Shown: positions 33,485 through 43,208, numbered from the stretch's first letter. The stretch is 64,000 nt of DNA from Halobacterium hubeiense (GCF_001488575.1 NZ_LN831302.1:2418001-2482000); one strand, 5' to 3'. The notes: a model not told the origin generated them from the letters alone. Numbers and translations are program-made.

Positions 33485-35293
33485 GTGAATCCCGAGCGCA
33501 TCGTCGGGGAGTTCCCCGCCCCCGAGTTCCGCGGCGCCCAACAGCAGGCGCTGCAGGACGTTCGCGAGGCGTTCGAGGCGGGCAACGACGTGGTGCTGGT
33601 GCGCGCGCCCACCGGCAGCGGGAAGAGCCTCATCGCGCGCGCCATCATGGGCTGCGCGCGCCACGTCGAGGACGCCGACCCCGTGGACGCGACGGGCGCG
33701 TACTACACGACGCCGCAGGTCTCCCAACTGGACGACGTCGCCGAGGACGACCTGCTCGACGACCTGAAACTCATCCGCGGGAAGTCCAACTACACCTGCA
33801 TCCTCCCCGGGGAGGAGGACACGCCCGTGGACCGCGCGCCCTGCGCCCGCGAGCGCGGCTACGACTGCGCGGTCAAGCACCGCTGCCCGTACTTCTCGGA
33901 CCGCGCCATCGCCTCCTCCCGGGAGTTCGCCGCGATGACGCTGGCGTACTTCATGCGGACCGCCGGCTCGGAGGTGTTCCGCAAGCGCGACGTCTGCGTC
34001 GTCGACGAGGCCCACGGCCTCGCGGAGTGGGCGGAGATGTACGCCACCATCGACCTGAACGAGCACACCGTCCCCGTCTGGGAGGACGTCCGCGTGCCGG
34101 ACGTGGACGGCGACCCGGACGGCGCCGTGAACTTCGCGGAGCACCTCGTGCGGACCTGCGAGAGCGCGAAAGACGAACTGCTCGGGCAGGACGAACTCAC
34201 GCCCGAGGAAGCCGGGAAGCGCGACCGCTTGCAGGAACTCATCTCGGAGCTGAACTGGTTCGTGGAGGACTACAACGACCCCGAGTCGGCGACCACGTGG
34301 GTGGTAGATGCGGACGACCAGTCGGTGACGGTGAAGCCGATGGACCCCGAGCGCTACCTCAAGCACACCGTCTGGGACCGCGCGAACAAGCACGCGCTCC
34401 TGTCGGCGACCATCCTCAACAAGGAGGCGTTCTGCCGGAGCGTCGGCCTCGACCCCTCGAACGTCGCGCTCGTGGACGTCGAACACACGTTCCCCCTCGA
34501 AAACCGCCCGCTGTACGACGTGACGCAGGGGAAGATGACCTACGAGGAGCGCGAGACGACGCTCCCGAAGGTGGCGGAGACTATCGTGCGCGTGATGGCC
34601 CACCACCCCGACGAGAAGGGCATCGTCCACGCCCACAGCTACGACATCGCGGAGAAGCTCGCGGGCCAACTGGAGGATTTCGGGGTCGGCGACCGCGTGC
34701 GAACCCACGACTCGGACACCCGGGACGCCGAACTGGAGCGCTGGAAGGACAGCGACGATCCCGAGGTGTTCGTCGCGGTGAAGATGGAGGAAGCCCTCGA
34801 CCTGAAGTACGACCTCGGGCGCTGGCAGGTGCTGTGCAAGGCGCCGTTCCTGAACACGAACGACTCGCGGGTGGCCGCGCGCCTCGCGGACGGCCAGTGG
34901 GCGTGGTACTACCGGACCGCGCTCCGCACCGTGATTCAGGGCTGCGGGCGCGTCGTCCGCGCGCCCGACGACCACGGCGCCACCTACGTCGCGGACGCCA
35001 GCATTCTGGACCTCTTCGACCGCGCGCGCACCGACATGCCGCCGTGGTTCCGCGACCAGGTGGACGCGATGACGACTCCCGACCTCCCCGAGCCTGACCC
35101 CGCGGCCGCGCTCGCCGGAATCACGGGCGAAATCGACCAAGTGGAGCCGACGTACGCCAGCGAGTCGAGTAGTGCGTCGAGTGCGTCGTCGAGCGCGAGG
35201 ACGAGCGGGCGGAGCAATACGAGCGACGACCGGGACGGCGGCCGCAGTTCCGGCTCCGGGAGCCCGCTCGCTGACGTCTGGGACGCCGAGTAG
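33485..35293 (+). CDS. XPD/Rad3-like superfamily 2 DNA helicase with Fe-S cysteines
   Basis: 602 residues starting at GTG. Walker A is RAPTGSGKSL (~40-49) and the DEAH box VVDEAHGLAE is near 172. Four cysteines at about 105, 120, 129 and 134 (CILPGEED, CARERGYDC, RCPYF) match the [4Fe-4S] cluster of XPD-family helicases. The C-terminal motor has motif VI-like QGCGRVVRAPDDHG. A Ser-rich low-complexity tail (ASESSSASSASSSARTSGRS) ends the protein. A role in nucleotide excision or other repair is expected from the family; haloarchaea usually have more than one Rad3-type helicase. Confidence 0.88.
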   Translation: MNPERIVGEFPAPEFRGAQQQALQDVREAFEAGNDVVLVRAPTGSGKSLIARAIMGCARHVEDADPVDATGAYYTTPQVSQLDDVAEDDLLDDLKLIRGKSNYTCILPGEEDTPVDRAPCARERGYDCAVKHRCPYFSDRAIASSREFAAMTLAYFMRTAGSEVFRKRDVCVVDEAHGLAEWAEMYATIDLNEHTVPVWEDVRVPDVDGDPDGAVNFAEHLVRTCESAKDELLGQDELTPEEAGKRDRLQELISELNWFVEDYNDPESATTWVVDADDQSVTVKPMDPERYLKHTVWDRANKHALLSATILNKEAFCRSVGLDPSNVALVDVEHTFPLENRPLYDVTQGKMTYEERETTLPKVAETIVRVMAHHPDEKGIVHAHSYDIAEKLAGQLEDFGVGDRVRTHDSDTRDAELERWKDSDDPEVFVAVKMEEALDLKYDLGRWQVLCKAPFLNTNDSRVAARLADGQWAWYYRTALRTVIQGCGRVVRAPDDHGATYVADASILDLFDRARTDMPPWFRDQVDAMTTPDLPEPDPAAALAGITGEIDQVEPTYASESSSASSASSSARTSGRSNTSDDRDGGRSSGSGSPLADVWDAE

Positions 35294-35377
35294 CTAGAAG
35301 AAGGAGAGCCCGTAGACGAGCGACGACCCGAGCATCAGAGCCACGAGAAAGACGGCGAGTATTTGGTCCCGCGTCAT
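35294..35377 (-). CDS. Tiny single-pass membrane protein
   Basis: 27 residues: MTRDQILAVFLVALMLGSSL, then VYGLSFF. One hydrophobic helix covers nearly the whole chain, with a charged N-terminus. Similar MTRDQ-initiated mini-proteins recur in haloarchaeal genomes by my recollection, but the family is not named. It sits tail-to-tail against the helicase stop with no spacer. Confidence 0.6.
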   Translation of the reverse strand: MTRDQILAVFLVALMLGSSLVYGLSFF

Positions 35378-35415
35378 ACCCGAGCCGTGGGGTTCGCCGG
35401 CCAAAGCCGTACTGG

Positions 35416-36456
35416 TTAGTCGACGCGCGCGTCCAACACGACGTGTTCGACGCCCGCGCTGTGGGACTTCACGCGGCGCCGCGCCCCGATTTCGACCGTT
35501 CGCCCGGCACGCTCGCAGCCCGCGCGCAGCCGCGACTCGGGGCGCTCCCAGAGTTCGGCCTCGGGGACGGCGCTGTGGACGTGCAGGACGCCGCCGGAGA
35601 CGAGGTTGTCGAGCGCGGCGTCCAGATAGCCCGGGCCGCCCTCGCTCGTCCCCGCCTCCGCTACGGGGCCGCCGCCGAGCGCGTCGTAGTAGCCCATCAC
35701 GACGCGGTCGGCCTCGCTGTCGACCTCGCGACAGTCGCCGAGCACGCAGTCCAGATTCCCGCTGACGCCGTTGAGCTGGGCGTTCTCCGCGAGGTAGCGG
35801 AACGACTCGGGGTTCTTCTCGACGGCGGTGACGCGGGCACCGGCGCGCGCCATCGGGAGCGCGAAGTAGCCGACCCCCGCGAACATGTCGAGGACGCGCT
35901 CGTCCTCGGCGACAACCTCGCCCATGCGGGCGCGCTCGGCCTTGTTCCCAGGCGCGAACATCACCCGGGAGAGGTCCAGCGCGTACTGCGTGCCGTGCTC
36001 GGTGTGGACGGTCTCGGTGTCGCCTTCGCCGGCGACCACGGAGACGTCGGGTTCGCGGTGCTCGCCGTCGATGCCGCCGCGCGCGAGCACGGTGTCGGCC
36101 TCGCTGTGGAGGTCCAATAGGGCGTCCCCCACTTCCGCGCGACGCGGGCAGTCGGTGAAGTCCGCGAGAATCACGGTGCCGACGACCGCCCACGACGACG
36201 GCGCGCGGTCGCGCTCCGCGTCGCTCCAGCCGCGCTCGCGGAGCAGGTCGTCGAGGCCGGGCGCGCGCAGTTCGGGGTCGTCCTGCTCGACGAGCCGGTC
36301 GAAGTCGGTCTCGCGGGGACGGTCAGAGACCGGGAGTTCGACGCGGTCGGCGTCGTGCTCCCGAATCTTGCGGGCGTCGTCGTAGACGCCCTCGGCCTCC
36401 AGGTCGGCGATGCGGGCTTCCGAGTCGGGTTTCGGGACGACGACGGCGAGGTCCAT
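35416..36456 (-). CDS. tRNA methyltransferase-like protein of the Trm5/Taw2 family
   Basis: 346 residues. The Met-10+ type Rossmann core has DMFAGVGYFALPMARAG (SAM loop), VEKNPESFRYLAENAQLNGV and LGDCREVDSEADRVVMGYY. Family members either methylate G37 of tRNA (Trm5) or transfer the aminocarboxypropyl group in wyosine synthesis (TYW2/Taw2). The final motif reads MGYY rather than the MN-L-P typical of Trm5, which favours the Taw2 branch, but this is not decisive. Its ATG overlaps the NMD3 stop (ATGA), so the two are translationally coupled. Confidence 0.82.
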   Translation of the reverse strand: MDLAVVVPKPDSEARIADLEAEGVYDDARKIREHDADRVELPVSDRPRETDFDRLVEQDDPELRAPGLDDLLRERGWSDAERDRAPSSWAVVGTVILADFTDCPRRAEVGDALLDLHSEADTVLARGGIDGEHREPDVSVVAGEGDTETVHTEHGTQYALDLSRVMFAPGNKAERARMGEVVAEDERVLDMFAGVGYFALPMARAGARVTAVEKNPESFRYLAENAQLNGVSGNLDCVLGDCREVDSEADRVVMGYYDALGGGPVAEAGTSEGGPGYLDAALDNLVSGGVLHVHSAVPEAELWERPESRLRAGCERAGRTVEIGARRRVKSHSAGVEHVVLDARVD

Positions 36457-37556
36457 CAGGCCTCGGGGAGGACGTGGAGGCCCGCGCGGGACTTCAACGC
36501 GGGGACGGTGCTGGCGTCGGCGTCCACGTAGTCCGGGCGCGGGACGGTCTTGGACTCGTAGGTCTCGGGGTCGAGAATCTGGACGGCGTTGTCGTCCTCG
36601 ACGGTGACGACGGTGGCGTCCGTGGCGTCCTCGACCGTCCCGAGTTTGCGCGCGTCGGGCGCGTCGCCCTCCTCGTAGCTGGCTTCGTAGGGTTCGCCCG
36701 TGGTGACGCGGACGCCCTTGAGATTCCCGTGGACCGAGCGCACGAGCACCGGGCCGCCGTCGTCGTCGGCGAGGTCGATGACGTCCCCGGGCTTGAACTC
36801 GGGGAGGCGGACGGCGTAGGTCACGCGGTACACCTCGTTGCCGTCCTCGTCCTCGGTGACGAGCTTCTCGTGGTCCTCGAAGCTCCCGCCGAACTCCTCG
36901 ATGAGCTTGCGCGCGAGCTTCAGCCCGATCTTGTTCGTCGAGAGTTTGAGGTCGATGCCGGACTCGGCCTCCGAGACGTCCGTGACGAAGGCGTTGCGGT
37001 CGCCCGTCTCCTCCATGTCGGCGACGATTTGGTGGGCGAGTTCGGTGGCGCGCTCGGTCTCCTCGCTGGTGGGGTCCCGGCCCACCGCCCGCACCTGCAC
37101 GATGGACGCGAAGGAGTCGCCCGCGATGCGGCCGCAGCGCTTGCACGTCTGCCGGCTGACCTTCACGGGGACGACGACCTCCTCCGTCTGGACCTCGCCG
37201 CGCACGACGCCCGAGAACAGGCAGTGCATCCGGATGGTGTTCTGATCGACCTGCTCGGGGCGGACCTCCCAGTCGACGTCCTCGGCCTCGACGTGGACCG
37301 CCAGCGCCTCGCTGACCTCCTCGATGGCGACGTCGGTGTAGTCGTCGGCGTCGACGTCCACCCAGCGGTTCCCGCGGTGGACGGCGCCGCAGCGCGCACA
37401 CACCATCACTTCGATGCGCTCGGGCGCGTCCACGAACTCGAAGTCCTCGAAGTAGCAGGCGTCACACAGCGACCGCTCGCGGCGAGTGACACCCTCCCCG
37501 TCGTCGGCGTCGATGGCGTCGCCGCAGCGGGGGCAGAAGGTGCCTGCGTCAGTCAT
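36456..37556 (-). CDS. NMD3-like ribosome-associated protein
   Basis: 366 residues. Three CxxC-type pairs at the N-terminus (FCPRCGDAI, LCDACYFEDF, VCARCGAVH) and CKRCGRIAGD give the zinc-binding region of NMD3, followed by the eIF5A-like and SH3-like OB segments (TYAVRLPEFKPGDVIDL; GGPVLVRSVHGNLKG). Eukaryotic NMD3 exports 60S subunits from the nucleus; the archaeal protein presumably acts in large-subunit maturation or recycling. It forms an ATGA-coupled operon with the tRNA-modification gene. Confidence 0.92.
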   Translation of the reverse strand: MTDAGTFCPRCGDAIDADDGEGVTRRERSLCDACYFEDFEFVDAPERIEVMVCARCGAVHRGNRWVDVDADDYTDVAIEEVSEALAVHVEAEDVDWEVRPEQVDQNTIRMHCLFSGVVRGEVQTEEVVVPVKVSRQTCKRCGRIAGDSFASIVQVRAVGRDPTSEETERATELAHQIVADMEETGDRNAFVTDVSEAESGIDLKLSTNKIGLKLARKLIEEFGGSFEDHEKLVTEDEDGNEVYRVTYAVRLPEFKPGDVIDLADDDGGPVLVRSVHGNLKGVRVTTGEPYEASYEEGDAPDARKLGTVEDATDATVVTVEDDNAVQILDPETYESKTVPRPDYVDADASTVPALKSRAGLHVLPEA

Positions 37557-37697
37557 GCGCCGGGGTAGGCCGCGCTGCCTGTTAAGTTGCCCGTCGCGCA
37601 CTCACCGGACGACCGGCGGTCGAGCCCGGGCGCCAGTTTCACTTTCAATCCGGTGTATACGAGGCTTTATGATGCGGTGGGGCCAACCTCCGTGTAC

Positions 37698-38729
37698 ATG
37701 CCCGAAGCAGACCTCGAGGAACTCCCCGGTGTCGGCCCCGCGACCGCGGAGAAACTCCGAGAGAACGGATTCGAGTCGTTCCAGAGCATCGCCGTCGCGT
37801 CCGCCGGCGAGCTCTCCAACACCGCGGACATCGGCGACAGCACCGCCGCAGACGTCATCCAGGGCGCCCGCGAGGCGGCCGACGTCGGCGGCTTCGAGAC
37901 CGGCGCGACCGTCCTCGAACGCCGCGAGCAGATTGGCAAGCTCACGTGGAACGTCCCCGAGATCGACGAGATGCTCGGCGGCGGCATCGAGACCCAGTCC
38001 ATCTCGGAAGTGTACGGCGAGTTCGGCGCCGGCAAGTCCCAGGTCACCCACCAGCTCTCGGTGAACGTCCAGCTCCCCCAGGAGCAGGGCGGCCTGCGCG
38101 GCCGCGCCATCTTCATCGACTCCGAGGACACGTTCCGCCCCGAGCGCATCGACGACATGGTGCGCGGGCTCAGCGACGAGCAGCTCCAGGCCGCGATGGA
38201 CGACCGCGACATCGACGGCACCCCCGACGACGAGGACGCCATGGAGGAGCTCGTCGAGGAATTCCTCGACAAGATTCACGTCGCGAAGGGGTTCAACTCC
38301 AACCACCAGATGCTGCTCGCGGAGAAGGCCCAGGACATCGCCTCCGAGTACGAGGACGACGAGTACCCCGTCCGCCTGCTCTGTGTCGACTCCCTGACCG
38401 CGCACTTCCGCGCGGAGTACGTCGGCCGCGGCGAGCTCGCCGACCGCCAGCAGAAGCTCAACAAGCACCTCCACGACCTCGACAAGGTCGGCAACCTCTA
38501 CAACGCCGCCGTCGTCGTCACCAACCAAGTGCAGTCCAATCCGGACTCGTTCTTCGGCGACCCCACCAAGCCCATCGGTGGCAACATCCTCGGTCACAAG
38601 TCCACGTTCCGGATGTACCTCCGCAAGTCCAAGAACGACAAACGCATCGTCAAGCTCGTCGACGCACCGAACCTCGCCGACGGCGAGGCCGTGATGCGCG
38701 TGCAGGACGGCGGCATCAAGCCGGAGTAA
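37698..38729 (+). CDS. radA: DNA repair and recombination protein RadA
   Basis: 343 residues. An N-terminal helix-hairpin-helix domain ([18 protein letters not shown]) is followed by the RecA core with Walker [10 protein letters not shown] (~109), the L1 region and Walker [12 protein letters not shown], then L2 near [16 protein letters not shown]. It forms filaments on ssDNA and performs strand exchange. No intein interrupts it, although archaeal radA can carry one. The start follows CTTTATGAT (37664-37672) by about 30 nt. A GC-rich hairpin lies 20 bp after the stop. Confidence 0.98.
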   Translation: MPEADLEELPGVGPATAEKLRENGFESFQSIAVASAGELSNTADIGDSTAADVIQGAREAADVGGFETGATVLERREQIGKLTWNVPEIDEMLGGGIETQSISEVYGEFGAGKSQVTHQLSVNVQLPQEQGGLRGRAIFIDSEDTFRPERIDDMVRGLSDEQLQAAMDDRDIDGTPDDEDAMEELVEEFLDKIHVAKGFNSNHQMLLAEKAQDIASEYEDDEYPVRLLCVDSLTAHFRAEYVGRGELADRQQKLNKHLHDLDKVGNLYNAAVVVTNQVQSNPDSFFGDPTKPIGGNILGHKSTFRMYLRKSKNDKRIVKLVDAPNLADGEAVMRVQDGGIKPE

Positions 38730-38748
38730 GACGTACTTCTCGCTGTGG

Positions 38749-38767
38749 GAGCGGCCTCCGGCCGCTC
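38749..38767 (+). terminator. Hairpin downstream of radA
   Basis: GAGCGGCC (38749-38756) pairs with GGCCGCTC (38760-38767) around a TCC loop. It starts 20 nt after the radA stop. There is no long T-tract after it, so it may protect or process the 3' end rather than terminate by itself. It differs in sequence from the 3' element family after tatC1 and the thermosome gene. Confidence 0.45.
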
Positions 38768-38818
38768 ACGCGACGACTTCTGCACTTCAGAACTCGCTAC
38801 GATGCGCTCAACAGCGGG

Positions 38819-38941
38819 TCACGGCGTCAGCGTCAGGTAGGTCGCGACGAGCGCGACGCCGAGCGCCGCGAGGAACAGCAGGTAGCCGACGAGCGTCGTG
38901 AAGCCCGCTCCGCCGCCCATGGACGACTTGCTCATGGACAT
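38819..38941 (-). CDS. Small glycine-rich single-pass membrane protein
   Basis: 40 residues, MSMSKSSMGGGAGFTTLVGY then LLFLAALGVALVATYLTLTP. The hydrophilic N-terminus and one C-terminal helix suggest a small membrane or translocon-associated peptide, but it does not match SecG/Sec61-beta clearly. ATG 38935 is an alternative start two codons in. The coherent reading frame and its position upstream of a membrane lipid gene support it being real; function unknown. Confidence 0.6.
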   Translation of the reverse strand: MSMSKSSMGGGAGFTTLVGYLLFLAALGVALVATYLTLTP

Positions 38942-38995
38942 ACGCGATAGTTGTCACGCGCCCGTCAAAATACTGGTGGCGTCGGCTCCGACTTC

Positions 38996-39604
38996 CTACT
39001 CGCGGTTCGGCGACCGGCGCGCCACGACCGTCTCGCCCGCGCTAACTTTCTCGCCGTTCTCGACGAGGAGGTCGTCGCGGTCGTACTCCCGGGGGAGAAC
39101 CACGTCCGCGCGGCTGCCGAAGGAGATGTGGCTGATGCGGTCGCCGCGCGCGAGGTCGTCCCCGGGCTCGACGTAGGGGTGGATGCGGCGGGCGAACGCG
39201 CCCGCGATGAGGACCACTTCGTAGTCGTCGCACGTCACGCGGACGCGCTCGTTGCGCTCCGATTCCTTGTCGAAGGCGGGGCGGTGGCCGCCGTCGCGGT
39301 GCTCGACGGCCTCGACCGTGCCGGCGAGCGGCGCGCGGTTCACGTGCACGTCGTGGACGTTCATGAACACGCCCACGCGGAGGCGGCCGTCGTCGGTCTC
39401 CCGAGCCACCGACACCTTGCCGTCCGCTGGCGTGAGGACGCCCCGTCCCTCAGGCGTGCGTTCGGGGTCGCGGTGGAACCAGACGACGAACCCCGCGAGC
39501 GCGAGCGCCGCGACGCCCCACAGCGACGACACGAGCAACAGCGCCGCGCCGGCGACCGCCGCCGGCAGGGCGTACGTCCACTTCCAAGAGCCACGCGCGA
39601 GCAT
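38996..39604 (-). CDS. Phosphatidylserine/archaetidylserine decarboxylase family protein
   Basis: 202 residues, the compact archaeal form. Two N-terminal membrane helices (YALPAAVAGAALLLVSSLWG, ALALAGFVVWF) precede the core: RDPERTPEGRGVLTPADGKV, VGVFMNVHDVHVNRAPL and the processing region RISHISFGSRADVVLP, where cleavage before the Ser would create the pyruvoyl prosthetic group. It decarboxylates archaetidylserine to archaetidylethanolamine in archaeal membranes. The serine substrate is inferred from the lineage. Confidence 0.9.
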   Translation of the reverse strand: MLARGSWKWTYALPAAVAGAALLLVSSLWGVAALALAGFVVWFHRDPERTPEGRGVLTPADGKVSVARETDDGRLRVGVFMNVHDVHVNRAPLAGTVEAVEHRDGGHRPAFDKESERNERVRVTCDDYEVVLIAGAFARRIHPYVEPGDDLARGDRISHISFGSRADVVLPREYDRDDLLVENGEKVSAGETVVARRSPNRE

Positions 39605-39701
39605 ACTCGTCGTTGGCCGGCCGCCACCGATAGCCCTTCGGTCGCGCGCGACCGTCGCGAGCCGGGGTGTTTATCGGCATCCGCTCGCAAGCATGGAGTC
39701 G

Positions 39702-40787
39702 ATGAACGCGCGCCACGCTCGCTACCCGTTCCTCGGCGAATCCCGGCAGGCGGTCCAGGAGGCCGGGGTGGACCTTGCGGCGGTCGTCGCCGAGGACGAC
39801 GCGGTCGTCGAGCGCGCCCGCGAGCGCGTCGTCGGCGCGCTCACCAGCGGCGAGGTCGGCGAGCCCGCGCGCTCGAACCGCGTGGAACTGCTCTCCTACC
39901 CCGTGGCGCGCGTGCTCGTCTCCGTCGTGGACGAACACGTGCTCGTGCGGAAGTACGCCGACGCCGAGGCCAACGCCGCCTACGAGCGGTTCACCGCCGA
40001 CGAGACCGACGACTCCGAATTGAAGAGCGTCGGCGACGACGCCAGCCTCTCGCGGAGCGACCTCCTCCGGGAGTTCGACCTGACGAGCCACGTCCACGCC
40101 ACGCAGGACGGCTACGACGTGGACGTGCCGACGTACCTCCTGCTGTCGTCGTCCCTGCGTCCGGACAAGTGGCGCCTCGTCAATCGCGTGCTCGACGACG
40201 GTCGCGTGCCGGTCAGCGAGCCCGAACTCGACACGCTCCTCCGGGAAGCCGTCCGCGAGCGCGTCGCCGAGGGCCTCCCGCTGAGCGTCCCCGACGAGGT
40301 TGCCGACGCCCTCGAGGGCCCGGAGACCGCGGTCCGAGACGTGCTCTCGGAGATGGACCTCACGCGCGAAATCGACACCGTCGTCCCGGAGCTGTTCCCG
40401 CCGTGCATGCAACACCTCCTCGACCAGGTGCAGCGCGGCGAGCACCTCCCGCACCACAGCCGCTTCGCCATCACGACGTTCCTCGCGAACATCGGGCTGA
40501 CGACCGACGAAATCGTGGACATCTACAAGGTGAACCCGGGGTTCGGCGAGGAGATGACGCGCTACCAGACCGACCACATCCGCGGGGAGTCCAGCCCCAC
40601 GGAGTACACGGCGCCGTCGTGCGCGACGATGAAGGCCTACGGTGACTGCGTGAACCCCGACGACCTCTGCGACGCCATCAACCACCCGCTGTCGTACTAC
40701 GAGGCGAAACTCGACGACGAAGAAGACGAGGACCTAGAGGACTGGCGCGAGCGCGAGAACGAGGACGGCGAGGACGCCGAAGCCTAA
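39702..40787 (+). CDS. priL: DNA primase large subunit PriL
   Basis: 361 residues (364 from ATG 39693). The N-terminus NARHARYPFLGESRQAV is typical of haloarchaeal PriL. The C-terminal half has the Fe-S cysteines: PPCMQHLLDQV, PSCATMKAYGDC and DDLCDAINHPLSYYE. With the catalytic subunit PriS it synthesises RNA/DNA primers; the cluster is needed for initiation. GTGTTTATC (39667-39675) is 30 nt before ATG 39702, favouring that start for a leaderless mRNA. The C-terminus is very acidic. Confidence 0.95.
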   Translation: MNARHARYPFLGESRQAVQEAGVDLAAVVAEDDAVVERARERVVGALTSGEVGEPARSNRVELLSYPVARVLVSVVDEHVLVRKYADAEANAAYERFTADETDDSELKSVGDDASLSRSDLLREFDLTSHVHATQDGYDVDVPTYLLLSSSLRPDKWRLVNRVLDDGRVPVSEPELDTLLREAVRERVAEGLPLSVPDEVADALEGPETAVRDVLSEMDLTREIDTVVPELFPPCMQHLLDQVQRGEHLPHHSRFAITTFLANIGLTTDEIVDIYKVNPGFGEEMTRYQTDHIRGESSPTEYTAPSCATMKAYGDCVNPDDLCDAINHPLSYYEAKLDDEEDEDLEDWRERENEDGEDAEA

Positions 40788-40988
40788 CTACTCCTGCTTG
40801 CCGGAGAGCCAGTAGCCGACCCCGGCCATCACGAGGATGAAGACGACGACGGCGCCGATGACGCCGTAGGCGCCCGTCTCACCGAACCCCTCGCTCATCG
40901 TGCCGGCGACCACGAGGAGGGCGATGAAGACGAGAGTAGACAGGATGGCGATGCCCGCTTCGAGGCGGGCGTCGGGCCCTTCAGACAT
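40788..40988 (-). CDS. Small two-helix membrane protein
   Basis: 66 residues. Two hydrophobic segments (IAILSTLVFIALLVVAGTMS and YGVIGAVVVFILVMAGVGYW) are linked by a short polar loop SEGFGETG and framed by charged ends. No family was recognised. It converges on priL with adjacent stops. The start MSEGPDARLEAG is preferred to an in-frame codon nine residues upstream. Confidence 0.7.
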   Translation of the reverse strand: MSEGPDARLEAGIAILSTLVFIALLVVAGTMSEGFGETGAYGVIGAVVVFILVMAGVGYWLSGKQE

Positions 40989-41070
40989 ACTGCGGGCTTT
41001 CGTCGGCCCCGGCAAAAGCGCTTCGAAGCCGTCGCGCCCGCCGCGAGTCGCGGCCCCCGCAACGCCCCGG

Positions 41071-41565
41071 TCAGTCGAGCATCGACGCCGCTTCCTCGGG
41101 CGACAGCACGCCCTGCTCGACGGCGTGCAACACGTCCTCGACGTCGTTGCCCTCGGCGTCTCCGTCGCCGTGGTGCTGGAGGTCGTCGAACGTCTCGCCG
41201 TCCTCGATGGCGGTCTCCTTCTTCACGCGGTAGTTCCCGCCGTCGGTCTGGTAGACGTCCGCCGGGTGGAAGAAGTACCAGTCCTCGCGGTCGAAGCGCA
41301 CCCCGATTTTGGGTTTCGCGCCGAAGTTCTGGCTGAAGTACACCAGCGCCTCGACCTCCTCGCCGGTGAGGTAGATGGGGTCGCTCGCGCTGGACTTCGC
41401 CTCGACGGCGTAGAAGACGGTGCCGTCGCCCGCGAGCACGTCGGGGAGCTCGCGGTCGGTCGCCGCGCCGCTGGCGGGCGCGCGCATCACCGCGAACCCG
41501 CGCTCGTCGAAGGCGTTCACGAGCTCTCGTTCTCGTCGATTCCCTTTCGCGTTCGAGTTAGACAT
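41071..41565 (-). CDS. hjc: Holliday junction resolvase Hjc
   Basis: 164 residues. The archaeal Hjc nuclease fold has the catalytic Glu in [12 protein letters not shown], the Asp in [15 protein letters not shown] and the E-x-K in [15 protein letters not shown], the PD-(D/E)XK arrangement of this family. It cuts four-way junctions made by RadA recombination. An acidic C-terminal extension ([18 protein letters not shown]) with a helical end is typical of haloarchaeal members. The 133 bp to the next gene hold no other recognisable feature. Confidence 0.93.
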   Translation of the reverse strand: MSNSNAKGNRRERELVNAFDERGFAVMRAPASGAATDRELPDVLAGDGTVFYAVEAKSSASDPIYLTGEEVEALVYFSQNFGAKPKIGVRFDREDWYFFHPADVYQTDGGNYRVKKETAIEDGETFDDLQHHGDGDAEGNDVEDVLHAVEQGVLSPEEAASMLD

Positions 41566-41698
41566 GCTCCGCACCCGTGGCCGCTGTCATGCACGCGGCT
41601 ACGCAGTCGGGGGATAGGAGGCTTGCGCCACGCGCCCGCCACCGACGTTAACGCCGAGCCGTTTCCCGCGTCCCGCCGCGCGAGCGACGACAGCGCGC

Positions 41699-41875
41699 CT
41701 AGAAGCCGAACATCCCCATGACCGACTTGGCCGCCCGGCGGACAACGAGCGCGAGGCCGAGCAACACGAGGACGAGGCCGGCGGCGACGACGGGCGCGTT
41801 CCACGCGACGACGCCGATGCCGGCGAGAATCAGCAGAGCGCCGAACAGTCCGGAGAGACCGAGCTTATCGAGCAT
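41699..41875 (-). CDS. Small two-helix membrane protein (DUF7470-like)
   Basis: 58 residues: [20 protein letters not shown], then a second helix [18 protein letters not shown] and a basic end [13 protein letters not shown]. The topology is a hairpin with both ends probably cytoplasmic. It belongs to a haloarchaea-only set of very short membrane proteins. It is divergent from eif1A; the 105-bp intergenic region holds the eif1A core promoter. Confidence 0.72.
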   Translation of the reverse strand: MLDKLGLSGLFGALLILAGIGVVAWNAPVVAAGLVLVLLGLALVVRRAAKSVMGMFGF

Positions 41876-41980
41876 GTGCGGGACGAGCGCCACCACGAGG
41901 GTAAGCGTACTGGTCCAGCGAGCGCGGCCCCACACCCCAATTGTGCAGGGTTTAAACCGCTCGCTGTCCTATTCGGCCCC

Positions 41981-42268
41981 ATGAGCGACGACGAAGGTGG
42001 ACGCACGAACCTTCGGATGCCCGAGGACGACGAGGTGTTCGCGGAAGTCACAGACATGCTCGGCGCGAACCGCGTCCGGGTTCGTTGCGCGGACGGGGAG
42101 GAGCGGACCGCCCGCATCCCCGGCCGGATGCAGAAGCGCATCTGGATTCGGGAGGGCGACGTCGTGCTCGTCGAGCCGTGGGACTGGCAGGACGAGAAGG
42201 CCGACGTCGTGTGGCGATACGAGAAATCGGAGGCCGACCAGCTCCGTGACGAAGGACACATCCAATGA
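41981..42268 (+). CDS. eif1A: Translation initiation factor eIF-1A
   Basis: 95 residues with an S1-like OB fold: [40 protein letters not shown] and the C-terminal [15 protein letters not shown]. aIF1A stabilises initiator tRNA on the small subunit and supports leaderless initiation. Palindromic TATA TTTAAA (41951-41956) is 27 nt before the ATG. It is first in the conserved archaeal eif1A-rio1-KH cluster, which here is interrupted by trpS. Confidence 0.96.
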   Translation: MSDDEGGRTNLRMPEDDEVFAEVTDMLGANRVRVRCADGEERTARIPGRMQKRIWIREGDVVLVEPWDWQDEKADVVWRYEKSEADQLRDEGHIQ

Positions 42269-42278
42269 CGGGTCGGCG

Positions 42279-43166
42279 GTGACCGACGACTTCGGGCTCG
42301 CCGAGAACACGGAGGGCGCGGCCGGCGACGAGTTCGAGGAGATCGACGTCTCGGACACTGAAGCCGACCGCATCGCGCGCCGACAGGACCGCGAGTTCGC
42401 GGAGTTCCGCAAGCGCCTGAAGGACAACGAGCGGTTCAAGCTCGACGACGGCGCGTTCGACGACGCGACGTACGCCGCCATCTACAAGCTCGTCGAGGAC
42501 GGCTACGTGGGCGCGTTCGGCGGCCCGATTTCGACCGGGAAAGAGGCCAACGTCTACGAGGCCCTGGACCACGACGGCGGCGACGTCGCGGTGAAGGTCT
42601 ACCGCATCAACGCGTCGAACTTCAAGCAGATGCGGGGCTACCTCGAAGGGGACCCGCGCTTCGAGGGGATTCGCGGCGACAAGAAGGCGGTCGTGTTGTC
42701 GTGGACGCGCAAGGAGTTCTCGAACCTCCAGCGCGCCCGCGAGGCCGGCGTTCGCGTGCCCGAGCCCATCGCGGTCCAGCGGAACGTGCTCGTGATGGAG
42801 CTCATCGGCCAGGAGGGCGACGCCGCGCCGACGCTGAACGACGTGGACGTGGACAACCCCGAGACCGCCTACGAGGTCGTCCGCGAGTACATCCGCCGGC
42901 TGTACGACGCGGGGCTCGTACACGGGGACCTCTCGGAGTACAACCTCGTGGTGTACGACGGCGAACTCGTCGTCATCGACGTCGGGCAGGCGGTCACCAT
43001 CCACCACAACAAGCACGACGAGTACCTGCGCCGGGACTGCCGGAACGTCGCGAACTTCTTCGCGCGGCAGGGCGCGGACGCCGACCCCGAGTCGCTGTAC
43101 GACTACGTGGTGGAGAACGCGTCCCCGCGCTCGGACGAGGAGACCGAGCGCCCCGACGACGAGTAA
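42279..43166 (+). CDS. rio1: RIO1-type serine/threonine protein kinase
   Basis: 295 residues. After an acidic N-terminus and the conserved RIARRQDREFAEFRKRLKD come the kinase motifs: P-loop ISTGKEANVYEA, lysine in VAVKVYRI, catalytic loop VHGDLSEYNLV and metal-binding VVIDVGQAV. RIO1 acts in late maturation of the small ribosomal subunit. Start is GTG 42279 or the upstream GTG 42246, which would overlap eif1A. It is 11 bp downstream of eif1A, consistent with one operon. Confidence 0.94.
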   Translation: MTDDFGLAENTEGAAGDEFEEIDVSDTEADRIARRQDREFAEFRKRLKDNERFKLDDGAFDDATYAAIYKLVEDGYVGAFGGPISTGKEANVYEALDHDGGDVAVKVYRINASNFKQMRGYLEGDPRFEGIRGDKKAVVLSWTRKEFSNLQRAREAGVRVPEPIAVQRNVLVMELIGQEGDAAPTLNDVDVDNPETAYEVVREYIRRLYDAGLVHGDLSEYNLVVYDGELVVIDVGQAVTIHHNKHDEYLRRDCRNVANFFARQGADADPESLYDYVVENASPRSDEETERPDDE

Positions 43167-43208
43167 CCGACCGGAATCGTTTTCACCGGACTCCGACTAC
43201 CGCCGAGT